Shown piece by piece: positions 1-11,600 of a stretch of DNA of 64,000 nt. Position 1 is the stretch's first letter; each line of letters starts with the position of its first letter. The DNA lies in NCBI RefSeq assembly GCF_045679555.1, contig NC_092092.1, positions 13,630,190 to 13,694,189 of the forward strand, read 5' to 3'. The notes beneath the pieces were generated by a model. It made no database searches. It worked only from the letters and a program-made list of their open reading frames with translations, and was not told where the DNA came from. The stretch comes from Salvelinus alpinus. Its lineage: Eukaryota > Chordata > Actinopteri > Salmoniformes > Salmonidae. The position numbers and the translations under genes were made by a program.

Positions 1-17
1 TGCCATCAACCTCCTGT
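1..17. repeat. End of a short palindromic MITE cut by the window edge
   Basis: The first bases (CATCAACCTCCTGTG) closely match the right end of the palindromic element at 44180-44355 (CACCAACCTCCTGTG). This is probably the terminal part of another copy lying mostly outside the window. Confidence 0.4.
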
Positions 18-253
18 GATACAAAGTGTTCCTCCAAAAACAATGTATCCTTCATTTTTCCCAATTCACTAAATATTACAAGAAATTACAGATTTAGTTA
101 GTGTTCAAACCACCTGAGATAGCTTTGAAAGGAGCTATATGTAATATTTTTGCATTGTAATTTCAGAACATTTCCTTAATATACAGTTACAGATATGTCT
201 GGGCCCACATAAAATTGTATTCTAATGGTGCAGTCATCTTATTGGTCAACAAA

Positions 254-419
254 CAAATCTCTTGTTGTCAAATTGACTGGGGTCAGCAAACCTCTTATTG
301 TCAAATTGACTGGGGCCAGCAAATCTCTTGCTCTCAAATTGACTGGTGCCAGCAAATCTCTTGTTGTCAAATTGACTGGGGCCAGCAAATCTCTTGCTCT
401 CAAATTGACTGGTGCTAAG
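254..419 (+). repeat. 33-bp minisatellite, five copies
   Basis: Units start at 254, 287, 320, 353 and 386, alternating between two variants (core TCAAATTGACTGG). As 33 is divisible by three, two frames stay open across it; these are not genes. A further partial copy lies in reverse orientation at about 452-474, so the array can fold back on itself. Confidence 0.85.
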
Positions 420-601
420 TGATTTCTACATGTTTGATGCCTGCCCTTTACTGGCCCCAGTCAATTTGACAACAGACGGTCCGTCTTTTGTTGAGCAATA
501 AAAAGGCTGCACCACTTGAATACAGTTTTCTTTGGGCCCAATAACATTTTGGGATAATTTTTTGGGTGAAAAATTATTATTTCACTATTGCTGGAGATAT
601 A

Positions 602-2208
602 CAGTGGGGAGAACAAGTATTTGATACACTGCCGATTTTGCAGGTTTTCCTACTTACAAAGCATGTAGAGGTCTGTAATTTTTATCATAGGTACACTTCA
701 ACTGTGAGAGACGGAATCTAAAACAAAAATCCAGAAAATTACATTGTATGATTTTTAAGTAATTCATTTGCATTTTATTGCATGACGTAAGTATTTGATC
801 ACCTACCAACCAGTAAGAATTCCGGCTCTCACAGACCTGTTAGTTTTTCTTTAAGAAGCCCTCCTGTTCTCCACTCATTACCTGTATTAACTGCACCTGT
901 TTGAACTCGTTACCAGTATAAAAGACACCTGTCCACACACTCAATCAAACAGACTCCAACCTCTCCACAATGGCCATGACCAGAGAGCTGTGTAAGGACA
1001 TCAGGGATAGAATTGTAGACCTGCACAAGGCTGGGATGGGCTACAGGACAATAGGCAAGCAGCTTGGTGAGAAGGCAACAACTGTTGGCACAATTATTAG
1101 AAAATGGAAGAAGTTCAAGATGACGGTCAATCACCCTCGGTCTGGGGCTCCATGCAAGATCTCACCTCGTGGGGCATCAATGATCATGAGGAAGGTGAGG
1201 GATCAGCCCAGAACTACACGGCAGGACCTGGTCAATGACCTGAAGAGAGCTGGGACCACAGTCTCAAAGAAAACCATTAGTAACACACTACGCCGTCATG
1301 GATTAAAATCCTGCAGCGCACGCAAGGTCCCCCTGCTCAAGCCAGCGCATGTCCAGGCCCGTCTGAAGTTTGCCAATGACCATCTGGATGATCCAGAGGA
1401 GGAATGGGAGAAGGTCATGTGGTCTGATGAGACAAAAATAGAGCTTTTTGGTCTAAACCCCACTCACCGTGTTTGGAGGAAGAAGAAGGATGAGTACAAC
1501 CCCAAGAACACCATCCCAACCGTGAAGCATGGAGGTGGAAACATCATTCTTTGGGGATGCTTTTCTGCAAAGGGGACAGGACGACTGCACTGTATTGAGG
1601 AGAGGATGGATGGGGTCATGTATCGCGAGATCTTGGCCAACAACCTCCTTCCCTCAGTAAGAGCATTGAAGATGGGTCATGGCTGGGTCTTCCAGCATGA
1701 CAACGACCCAAAACACACAGCCAGGGCAACTAAGGAGTGGCTCCGTAAGAAGCATCTCAAGGTCCTGGAGTGGCCTAGCCAGTCTCCAGACCTGAACCCA
1801 ATAGAAAATCTTTGGAGGGAGCTGAAAGTCCGTATTGCCCAGCGACAGCCCCGAAACCTGAAGGATCTGGAGATGATCTGTAGGGAGGAGTGGGCCAAAA
1901 TCCCTGCTGCAGTGTGTGCAAACCTAGTCAAGAACTACAGGAAACGTATGATCTCTGTAATTGCAAACAAAGGTTTCTCTACCAAATATTAAGTTCTGCT
2001 TTTCTGATGTATCAAATACTTATGTCATGCAATAAAATGCAAATTAATTACTTAAAAATCATACAATGTGATTTTCTGGATTTTTGTTTTAGATTCCGTC
2101 TCTCATAGTTGAAGTGTACCTATGATAAAAATTACAGACCTCTACATGCTTTGTAAGTAGGAGAACCTGCAAAATCGGCAGTGTATCAAATACTTGTTCT
2201 CCCCACTG
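602..2208 (+). mobile_element. Complete Tc1-like DNA transposon with IR/DR termini
   Basis: A 1607-bp element begins CAGTGGGGAGAACAAG and ends with its complement CCCCACTG, flanked by TA at 600-601 and 2209-2210, the hallmark duplication of Tc1/mariner insertion. Each terminal repeat is about 210 bp. Within it the core AAGTATTTGAT appears twice, near the outer end (about 616) and again near 790; mirror copies sit at about 2005 and 2186. This double-repeat arrangement is the IR/DR structure of the Sleeping Beauty group. The single uninterrupted transposase at 970-1992 and well-matched ends make it look recent and possibly competent. The exact salmonid subfamily was not determined. Confidence 0.93.
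970..1992 (+). CDS. Tc1-like transposase, full length (340 aa)
   Basis: This enzyme excises and reinserts the surrounding element by cut-and-paste. The frame is open for 340 residues, the same length as Sleeping Beauty transposase. Residues 1-110 form the paired-like DNA-binding part (two helix-turn-helix segments separated by a PRSGAP linker near 56-61). The DDE catalytic triad is present: D153 in WSDETK, D244 in FQHDNDPKH and E279 in [11 protein letters not shown], with 34 residues between the second D and the E, the DD34E spacing of Tc1 elements. A glycine-rich stretch lies at 188-190. The ATG at 970 is preceded by about 370 bp of terminal repeat and leader, and the frame ends just before the right repeat. 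No frameshift or premature stop is seen. Activity is inferred, not shown. Confidence 0.95.
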   Translation: MAMTRELCKDIRDRIVDLHKAGMGYRTIGKQLGEKATTVGTIIRKWKKFKMTVNHPRSGAPCKISPRGASMIMRKVRDQPRTTRQDLVNDLKRAGTTVSKKTISNTLRRHGLKSCSARKVPLLKPAHVQARLKFANDHLDDPEEEWEKVMWSDETKIELFGLNPTHRVWRKKKDEYNPKNTIPTVKHGGGNIILWGCFSAKGTGRLHCIEERMDGVMYREILANNLLPSVRALKMGHGWVFQHDNDPKHTARATKEWLRKKHLKVLEWPSQSPDLNPIENLWRELKVRIAQRQPRNLKDLEMICREEWAKIPAAVCANLVKNYRKRMISVIANKGFSTKY

Positions 2209-2210
2209 TA

Positions 2211-2589
2211 TTAAAGGCCCTGTGCAGTCAAAAACTTGATTTCCCTGTGTTTTATATATATTTTCACACTATGAGGTTGGAATAATACTGTGAAATTGTG
2301 AAAATGATGATCAAGTCCACCTGAAACTTCCGCTTGTTTTGGCCTTCCATGGTGACATCACCTTGTGGTAAATTAATTAATAGATCAATTAGAAAGAGAG
2401 TTCCAAACCTCTCTGCCAATAACAGTTAATTTTCGGTTTTCTCCTCCCTATTCAAACAACTCCCACACAGTCCTAGCAAGATTCTTGCTTGAGAAAAAGC
2501 TTATTTTTTTTAACAATCACAGTAAGGTACTCAATTGTTACCCAGAAAGGATTTGATATTGATATAAAAGTTCTGCGTTGGACCTTTAA
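2211..2589. mobile_element. Non-autonomous DNA element with TTAA ends (piggyBac-like MITE)
   Basis: The segment starts TTAAAGGCCCTGTGCAG and ends CTGCGTTGGACCTTTAA, an imperfect inverted repeat of about 17 bp bounded by TTAA on both sides. TTAA duplication is typical of piggyBac elements. No coding capacity. It abuts the TA duplication of the Tc1 element directly. It resembles an abundant teleost interspersed repeat recalled from other fish; the superfamily call is tentative. Confidence 0.55.
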
Positions 2590-2686
2590 GGACATTTTCT
2601 GAAATTATAATGCAAAAATATTACACATAGGTCCTTTAAGTGCAGTAAATGTAATGATTGTTTAAAAGAAAACCAGTCAAAGTGTG

Positions 2687-5600
2687 TCAAGGTTGATATT
2701 TGTCCTTTGACTCCCTGGATCTGTACATGACCACTCCACACACCATGGCGACTGCTGCCAGGAAGCTGCCAGCGATGAACAACAAATTCAGGTTCAAAGC
2801 CACATCAGCAGCTGGAGAGGGAAAAGGAATTTATTGAAAGGGAGTTTGCCTACTCCACTATTAGTATTTCCACAATGCAAAAGGGATTGAAATTTAGATA
2901 TGCATTTAACACATTATCTACAGTTGTTGGCTAAATACTTTATCCCACTTGATTTAAAGTATTGGGGCCATATATCTAAATCTGACCAAATCACTCAGTT
3001 GACCAGATTTTCATAATTACCTTTGGTGTCGGCACTCCGCCTCACACGCAAAGGCCCCTGGGAGATGTAGTGCGGGTTGGTCTCCAGGGCGGCCTCTCTC
3101 TCTTGGCGATGCTGGGGAGTTGTGGCCGTAGTGTCATTGATGCAGCCCTGAGCACAGCGGGTGTTGGTGTTCCCCGTCTCACACAGGACCACTGCACAGC
3201 TGATGTACACCTGGAGGCGTCACAGGTCACAATCAAGCTCATGGGAAATTGGAATCAGAGGTGACTGAATTGCAACTCAAAACACAAAACATGGTAGAGA
3301 TTAACTTTACTGAATTAATGCAGTCTCTACTTATATAAAAAAGGTGGTTTGAATAGGTAAAACAACTTCAAACACATAGCCCACCCAGTCAGGCAGTGTA
3401 AGCCAACAGGTGCTCTTTAACCCAGCTTAGTACCTCACTGTATTTACCTGGTCATGCATACCAATGAATTTGAAAGCTTCCATTGCAAAATGGAACTGGG
3501 ATTGGGAACTAGAGTAGATCTGAACAGTTTCGTCCTTCTTGCAGCTGGGGAAAGAATATACGGTAAGTTAGTGGGTCATTCCAAAAATGCAATGTTTTAC
3601 CTGGAAGGGGCGCTGCAATAAACTAAGTCTGTGTCCCGAATGGCACCTTATTCCCTACACAGTACACTACTTTTGACCAGAACCCTATTTGGGATGCAAC
3701 CTATATGTGAGCATACACACCAGTGAAGCAATGACTTATAGGGAAACTAGCTCAAAGGCCGGCAGATGGTGATATTGAGTTGTTTCATCTGTCCAAATGC
3801 ACTGTATGCAGCCGGCTATACACTCGTATCCCCCATAGACTGGTTCGTACCTAAAACATTCTCCATTCAGGCTGCAAAGGTGTCAATTTCCTCCTTAACT
3901 CGATTTAATGGTGAGAAGGCAGAAAAAAACAGGGAAAATATGCATACTTTCTTCATGAAACACTTGTGGCCGGTTTGGTCAGGGTCTTAGTGTTTGTCAC
4001 TGACCCGTTTTGGATGATGCTGTAGTGCTCTGGGTCGTTGGGATTGTCTGTTGGCGTGGCCATGCATGACTCCACAAACATTTCAGTGTTGGGGACTGAG
4101 GACGTGGACGTGATCTCCATGTAGACCATCTCTTTCAGTTCCACCTGGAACCACAGAGAAGGTGATGTTGTCCTATGACACTGATCTAAGGTCAGTTTGT
4201 TAGTTTTACTCCTTTCCACCAACCCAAAGGGTCATGATTTGGGTACGGTAAGCTGATTCTAGATCTGTGACATAACCAATTAGCCTGTACATTGGCTAGA
4301 TCCTCTTTAGGATAAATTGACATTATTTATTAGTTAACTCAATATAGCTATATATAATGTCGGGAAAGTACATAATTTGAATTGTTGTCATTTCGCAGAC
4401 GTTCTTATCCAGAGTGACTTACAGGAGCAATTACGGTTAGGTGCCTTGGTCAAGGACACGTTGACAGATTTTTTAACCTAGTCGGCTCGGGATTCAAACC
4501 AGTGACCTTTTGGTTAAAAGCCCTGAGCTCTTATCCACTAGGCTGCCTGCCGCCCTAAAGCAGCAAAGACGATGCAATTTCTTGTTCTATGAATCTGGGC
4601 TGTCTGCATGGATCAAGATCGTGTTTGCCCACTGATCTAAAACCTAATCAGTCTGGATCTTAAGGTGTCAAGCTAGGTAACACATTAAGCAAGCATAGTT
4701 CAGTGAACTAGTTACGCTACATACACACCTCCACTGGGTAACTGGCTGGATCCACCATCCTGTTGAAACTACTACTCTGGTAGAACTCAAACTGGTAGGT
4801 GAACTTCCCGAAGCCCTTCTCTCTGAAAATGTACGGAATCTTGTGGGCCAGGAAATCCAGGCTCACGTTGCCCTTCTTGGGGTAGACACACCAGAATTCG
4901 ATCTCCATCTCGTCCCTCTTGGTGATCACGGCACTGGAGTCCTCAAAGGAAGTGATCTCGTTTCTGAAGATTAGGTTGTCCTCTTCCTCCTGAAAAGCAA
5001 CATATTTTGCTTTAATTGATGATCACTGTCAGAGTGATATAAATGGCAAAGATCTGGTTGAAATAATACGTCACATATGTAATACTGTGCTGATATAGGA
5101 GCCGATTTCCATTTTAGATCATAATGAATATGATTATAGGGACAGGGAGGATCTGATCCTGGTTAGTGTAGTAGTAACATAAGGCAACTGGATGCTAATG
5201 GTAGAAGAGACATATAGTCTGACAATTCCAATAAGACACATATCAGAGAAATATGCCTAGGACAATTAGACACATGGTCTGCTGACCTGACACTAATGAA
5301 AGGGAGAGAACACATGGTCTGCTGACCTGACACACTAAAGATAGAGGGATCCATAGTCAGCTGCTTCTAAAAGGAAGGCCTATAAGGCTGAATCTGCTGA
5401 TTCCAATAAAGGCAAACTGAACAAAGAGTACATTGACACATTATGCTGACACACTAAAGATAGAGGGATCCATAGTCAGCTGCTTCTAAACAGAGGTTTA
5501 TAAGACAGAATCTGCTGATTCCAATAAAGGCAAACAAAACAAAGAGTACATTGACACATTATGCTGACACACTAGGATGGAGGGTCCGGCCACCATTGTA

Positions 5601-8600
5601 GTCTAGCTGAGAGCAGATGTGGGCGTTATTGGGCGTGAACAAGCGGGAAGCTTGAACTAGAGGATAGTGGTGGCGAATGACTTGAGAAGGGAGACTTCAT
5701 TTGCATAAGGGATGGACATAGTGCTATGTGTGTATAAATATAGGAGCTAAGGCTCTGGGAGGGGGGTTCCGCGGTGGGTGTTCCGCGGTGTGTGTGCCGC
5801 GGGGTGTGTTCCGCGGACATTCCAGATTGTGATACAATTTGTATTAAAAATCTTATTTGAGTTCACAAAGTTCTTGTAAGAGTTATATTTGAAGTGATTT
5901 TCTACGACATAATTGGCGAACTTGCCAGGAGTGACAGGGACGGAGACGTTCTTGGCTGGCGGGTTCTTTGGACAATCTAAACAAACAGAGGTGGCCACCC
6001 AACTATATACGGTAAGCAAGTTCTTACAATAGTTGAAATGTTTGTGTGGATTGCTTCAGAGTCCTGTCTCAGCGGGAGGAATGTCATGTAGGTCTCTCTC
6101 TCAAATTTCCTAAAAAACGATAAAAACGAAAGAACTTTTGAATTCAAATAAATGTGCGTGCATGTGTGAGTTTGGGTTTTGTATGAATGCGCATGTCTAG
6201 AGATTGAGTGAACTGGAACTGTGAACTTTGATTGTGTCGGGTGTTTGGCTGGGGGGAGCGGGCATTTGTTCTGGTTGGACTGCTCGAGACAGGTTCATGT
6301 GTCTGGTTTGATTGGGGGAGTTGTTCCGTCTGATTCTGCTTGGCCGGGTTCGACCGTATCAGGATCTGTTTTGGGATGTGCGTAAACACACCTCAGTCAA
6401 CCTGAGCGGGCGACTCGTGTCGGGTGTGTGTGATTCGGACTGCCCCTCTCGTCGGACCATTCATTTTGAGCAGCCTTGTGTGGGCTGATCGGCGCAACTG
6501 TTTGTACTCTCTAGTTGAGTGGCGCAGGGCTACAACAAGTAGTTTATACAGTCAAAGCATAAAACAGTAGGTTGTAGGAAAACGTTAGCCCGATTGTGCG
6601 GCGTTCAACTGAAAAAGTAGCTTATACAGTCAAAGCATAAAACAGTAGGTTGTAGGAAAACGTTAGCCCGATTGTGCGGCGTTCAACTGCAAAAGTAGCT
6701 TATACAGTCAAAGCATAAAACAGTAGGTTGTAGGAAAACGTTAGCCCGATTGTGCGGCGTTCAACTGCAAAAGTAGCTTATACAGTCAAAGCATAAAACA
6801 GTAGGTTGTAGGAAAACGTTGGCCCGATTGTGCGGCGTTCAACTGCAAAAGTAACTTATACGGTCAAAACATAAATCAGTAGTTAAATAAATATTCATAG
6901 TTTCCGCTCTGAAAGGAAGATTGTATGGGTGAAGTAGTAGGTGCAGGAAAAACGTTGGCCCGATTGTGCGGCGTTCAAATGCAAAAGAAATCCTGCGAAT
7001 AAAAAACCGCTCTGTCTAGCTACCAGGGTTTGGTAATTCAGTAGGTTATGCCACAATACTACTCTAAAAATAGAAGAAAAGATAAGTATTGGGGGTTGAA
7101 TAGGATATGAAGACAAGCTGATCCGATTAGACAGTAGTCTCGTCATATTGTAGAAGTCTAGGCTTATGTAGAAGGAAGTGAATTAAGTCAATAAAGAAAG
7201 ACTGAGTTGTTTTGAGGTAAAAACAAAGGGATTGAATGAACGGATGAAACATAAAAGGATGAATGATAATGTTGTAAGAAATGAGTAGATCTGTGTAAAA
7301 ATAGAAGATTAGGAAGGAAAGATGAGTTGTGTGTGTATGTAGGCAGAACGTCCAGGAGAGGGAGCGCGCAGCTCTCCTGTGACAGAGTAGAGTTGATGCT
7401 GTAGTATTCAGAAATAATGTATGTACTGTATAGAGTAGGCTTCGATAAAAGAAATTAAGTGATGTGACAAATGAATTATTAATTGGAAAGGAGATTGGCT
7501 CTAACTCGGAAAAATAGTAAATAAAAGGTGTAGAAATACATGGGAGTATTTAGGAAAAATAAATAAATAAATAGTCGCATGGGACCAAAATGTGAAGCTC
7601 GATTTGTAGGCGTTCTGATGTCAACATTCTATCATCAGAAAATACATTGCGATGAGGTTGTGTGTGTGGTTCCTCTAGTCCTCGCAGACGTGCGGGTGAT
7701 TGGCAGAACTATTGACAAGATCTAAGAACAAATGAGAAAATAGCTCCCTGTTTTGAATATGGATATAGCGGGTTATGGGGAAAATTAGTGTAAGGTGACA
7801 TTAGAACTTAGTGCGGTAGTAGGAAATGCCGCTATACAAGAGTTTATTTCCTTGTCAAAATAATAAACAACTAATTGGTTTGAGGTTAGTGAGAATGGAA
7901 TTTTTTACTTGTCGGTGTATAGTCTCTGAGCGAACAATGAGTGTTTCATAGAGATTACAGTTTATATGTGGTCAAGAAGAAGTATTGGATCACGTTTGAC
8001 ATCTAGTAAAATAACGATGGAATTTTAATTGTTAGACATTCTATACCACAATTCTCTGGAACTGTTAAAGACGCTTTAGAATAAAATCTATGGATAAGTA
8101 AAATTATTGGTTTGCTGACTAAAAGGTAACGTTGTGAATATTAACAATATGTACACTTTCTTTTCCAGAAAGAATAAGGGAAAAAAAGGTTTTTTTAATC
8201 TTCTCTGGTCAACAATGTCATTGGAGACTGCATTACTGTGGAAAGCAGTTAATTAAAGTCAGCCGCTTTAAAAATAAAAATATCTGGATAAGGCTAAAAC
8301 ATGGAGTTCTGGATGAGTGAGTCCAGTCCCTTTGCGATTATTGGCTTATGATTTACTACTAAGTGCACCATGTACTGGGAATGAATATACATTAGTAGGT
8401 TTATTGGAAGGGTTTTTTCCAATTCAGTTTCAAATTGGGTATGCAAAAGGATGAACATGGTTTTGAAAAATGTATTTAAGTTGCTCCTAAAGAAAGGGGG
8501 AGTGGAAACATATTAATGGTCTCAAAATGCCCTGAATCCTAGGAATTTCTTGTAAAAGACTGATCACCTTTTACTAGAAATTGTTGGAACAGGTGGGATA

Positions 8601-11600
8601 TACTTATAAAATGTTTAAGACACCAGACTCTATTCAAACTGTATAATTACTTTGAAAATCTATTATGTCCCTGGGAAAATTATGAAGAGTTGTACCCTTA
8701 AATTGAATAAGTTATTCGAATAGGTTTATTTTAATTTTTTTTTTTTTTTGATATAACATGTGTTCATAGGTAAAATTATCAGTTCCTTGGGGTTATGGTC
8801 TCTGGGTAAATACACAAATGTGCTTTGTTCATTCTGCATATAAAAAGTGATGTAGGTTACTCCGGGGGGTTTATTGGAGTGTGGGTTTCTGTGTGGGTTT
8901 TGTTGATGGATACATCATCTGTAATTCATCTGAGAGATCACCAGTAGAATAAGGGAGTTGTCATGAAAGGTGACGTCAGAATGCTTTAGGGCATGGGAGA
9001 GAATATCACCACTAGTGGGTGTGGAGCTCATACCCGCCCTAATCGACTGAATAGTGAGGGACAACTGTGTCTGATGACCTGTGAACTGTAACAAATAATA
9101 GACATGTTGAAATGATATGGGCCAGGGTGTATTATGAATTAAAGGAATTGGGGTATTGAACTTTTATTACCAGGCCACTCATGTAAGAAAAACTGAGACA
9201 AAAGGGCTATTGGGAAAATAGATAATACTGGTAATAAAAGTGTTTAGTTTAAATGTTAATTATTAAAGGGATGATGTGTATTGAATTGATCAGGTCAAAT
9301 TTGAGTTAAAGTAAACACTAAGGATTGTTATCCTGAATATTGGGTTGGTAAATGTATAAACAATAAACATAACTGTTTAGTTATTTAGATATAGCACTGT
9401 TTGAATTTAATAGGCCTAGGGCCGCTCTGGAATCTAATCCTGGGACAAGGAGGTTGACAAAACTTCCAGAATATTTGATTATCGGTTTTTTGTTTCTTTT
9501 GTTTTCTAATGTCATTGGAATTGTAATGATAAATTGTATTGTTTGATTGACTATAAAGGTAGTCTGTTGTGCGATGATACCCAAGAATGTAGAAGAAAGA
9601 GACCAACAATAACATTGGCATAGATTGAAAAGGATGGACGTTTTCCCCAGGTTTAATTACATTACAAATAGTGGTAATATTGCAACTGTGCAATTATTGT
9701 AATTTCTTTTTCTCTTTTTCTCGTTTGGTCAATTTATTTGTGTTTTGAGGAACATAAGGTTGTGAATATGTTCCTAAGGGGGGACTGATATCTATTTTAA
9801 ATTGATTAGAAAAGATTTGAGAATGTTTTAAGAATGTATTTTACAGCAGTTGCTGTAGGGACCATCATTTGATTATCATTATGAATATTTCTGTGGCAGG
9901 AGGCCAGGTATTTGAGGCAGAATGGTTACATAGGGCTATTATTAAAACTTAAGATTTAGTGATCTTGCTAATGTTGTCAGGAAATAACCCATGTGTTAGT
10001 GTGTATGTCCTCAGGAAAAAACAGCCAGAAATGGAAGGGCTTGGGCTGCATTCTGGAGACTGAGTGTACATCAAGATACACCAGGCTGGTGGTATACTTC
10101 TTACAACACTGCAGTGGTAAAGTTCTTTATGTCTCTCTTTGGTGGGTGCATAAGTCTCACGAGAAGTAAGGTCCAGCTGAATAATGGGTGAGCTTGAAAA
10201 CACCATGACAGAGGATGTGGAATCAGAGAGAGAAAGAGAGAGAGATTAGATTCCACTATAGACATACTGGGTTGAGTTTGGAGGCTACATGTTTTATTTT
10301 TAATACATCATGTGAAAGAGAATGGATGATAGGATATTATACTCTAAACAAACATGTTAAAGGGATTGATATGAAAGCATATACAGTGTTGAATTAATTC
10401 AAGAAGAGAGAATGTTAATTGTAGGTTATGCACATGATTATCAGTTGAAATGGAGTAGATGGGAAACTAAGTAAAAATGACATGATTTGGGAACACCTCT
10501 CAGAACCTGTGGCCGAAAGGGGAAGACTGGGTGGAAGCATGAGGAAGCTTTTTAGGGCTTTTATTTTTGTGGAGTCCAGCAGAAAAGTATCCTGGAGGCA
10601 TAGAGTCAGGTAAAGAGAGAGTGGGAATTGTCATGGTCTCAGATTTCAGTTTGCATGAATATATTTATGCATAACACATAACATTGTCAATGCTGTTATG
10701 TTTTGTCTGTTGTTTTCCAAGTCTTATGTTTAGGAAACCAGAAGGAGAGGGGTTCGCCAGCTTCAGCCTGAATGTCTGTTTGTTGTGTGATGAGTGATGG
10801 AAGTAAGAGGATGTATGGTGCAATCTTAGAACAGAGGCCATAAGTCTCTAAGTATGAATGCTTCACAGAAAGTAGGCAGAAACCTGAACCAGGATGAGAG
10901 GTTCTGCGTTTGATGATCCAAGGGGACCAGAAGGACCCCCCTCAGTGGTACCAGGAGATCTAGTCCACGTTGGAGGGATCCGGAGGAAGTGGGATCAACC
11001 GAGGAGAGATGGACCCTATGAGGTGGCCAAAGCAACAAGAACGGCCGTCCAAGTGAAAAGAAGCCAGACGTGATACCATCTGAACCACTGCAGCTGAGTC
11101 CCAACAGAGAGAAGGACACAACCACATAGAGATGAGGACACAGAGGATGCTGATTCACCAGGAGGGAGCCTGGAGGGAGCAGGAGCAGCGGAAACGATTG
11201 AGATGCCAGGGAGGAGCCAAGAAAACAGTAAATCAAGTGAAAGCCAAAATATGACACGTGCACCGACTAATGCACCCAGAAGAGGAGGAGAGGCCTCACA
11301 AGGAACAGAATAAGAACGTTTCTTTCCTAAAATTGAAACCCTTCCAGATGGAAGCTAAGTCCGGCCTGAGGAGGGAGCTTCAGGTGAAGAAAGAGGAGGA
11401 AAAGTCCCGCAAGCTGAAGAAAATGGGGATTACCCCACAATTGACTTTTAAACTTTTGAATGGCCTCCTTTACAGACAATTGATGTTAGAACAACAAAAG
11501 AATAATGACATTGACATAACAGAAGCAACAGTGAATGCTAGTATAGAAACAACAGACTAATGCACAATCAAGATGTATGGTGGGAGCAGGAAGAGAAGAA

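Larger units (their letters stand above)
125..2637. repeat. About 50-bp inverted repeat arms (125-180 and 2586-2637) enclosing nested transposons
   Basis: The reverse complement of 125-180 matches 2586-2637 at roughly 45 of 51 positions, including a shared core GCAAAAATATTACA. The arms enclose the 33-bp minisatellite, the Tc1 element and the TTAA-flanked element. They may be the termini of an older DNA transposon that later received insertions, or two inverted copies of a short repeat. Family unknown. Confidence 0.45.

Noticed and set aside
970-1992. Domesticated host gene derived from a transposase
   Set aside because: The ORF still lies within intact inverted repeats and TA duplications, so it is a transposon gene rather than an exapted one.
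10826-11263. 145-residue minus-strand open frame opposite the retroviral pol-env junction
   Set aside because: It is the complement of the plus-strand integrase remnant and purine-rich region. Its Ser/Leu/Pro-rich composition is what such sequence gives in reverse.
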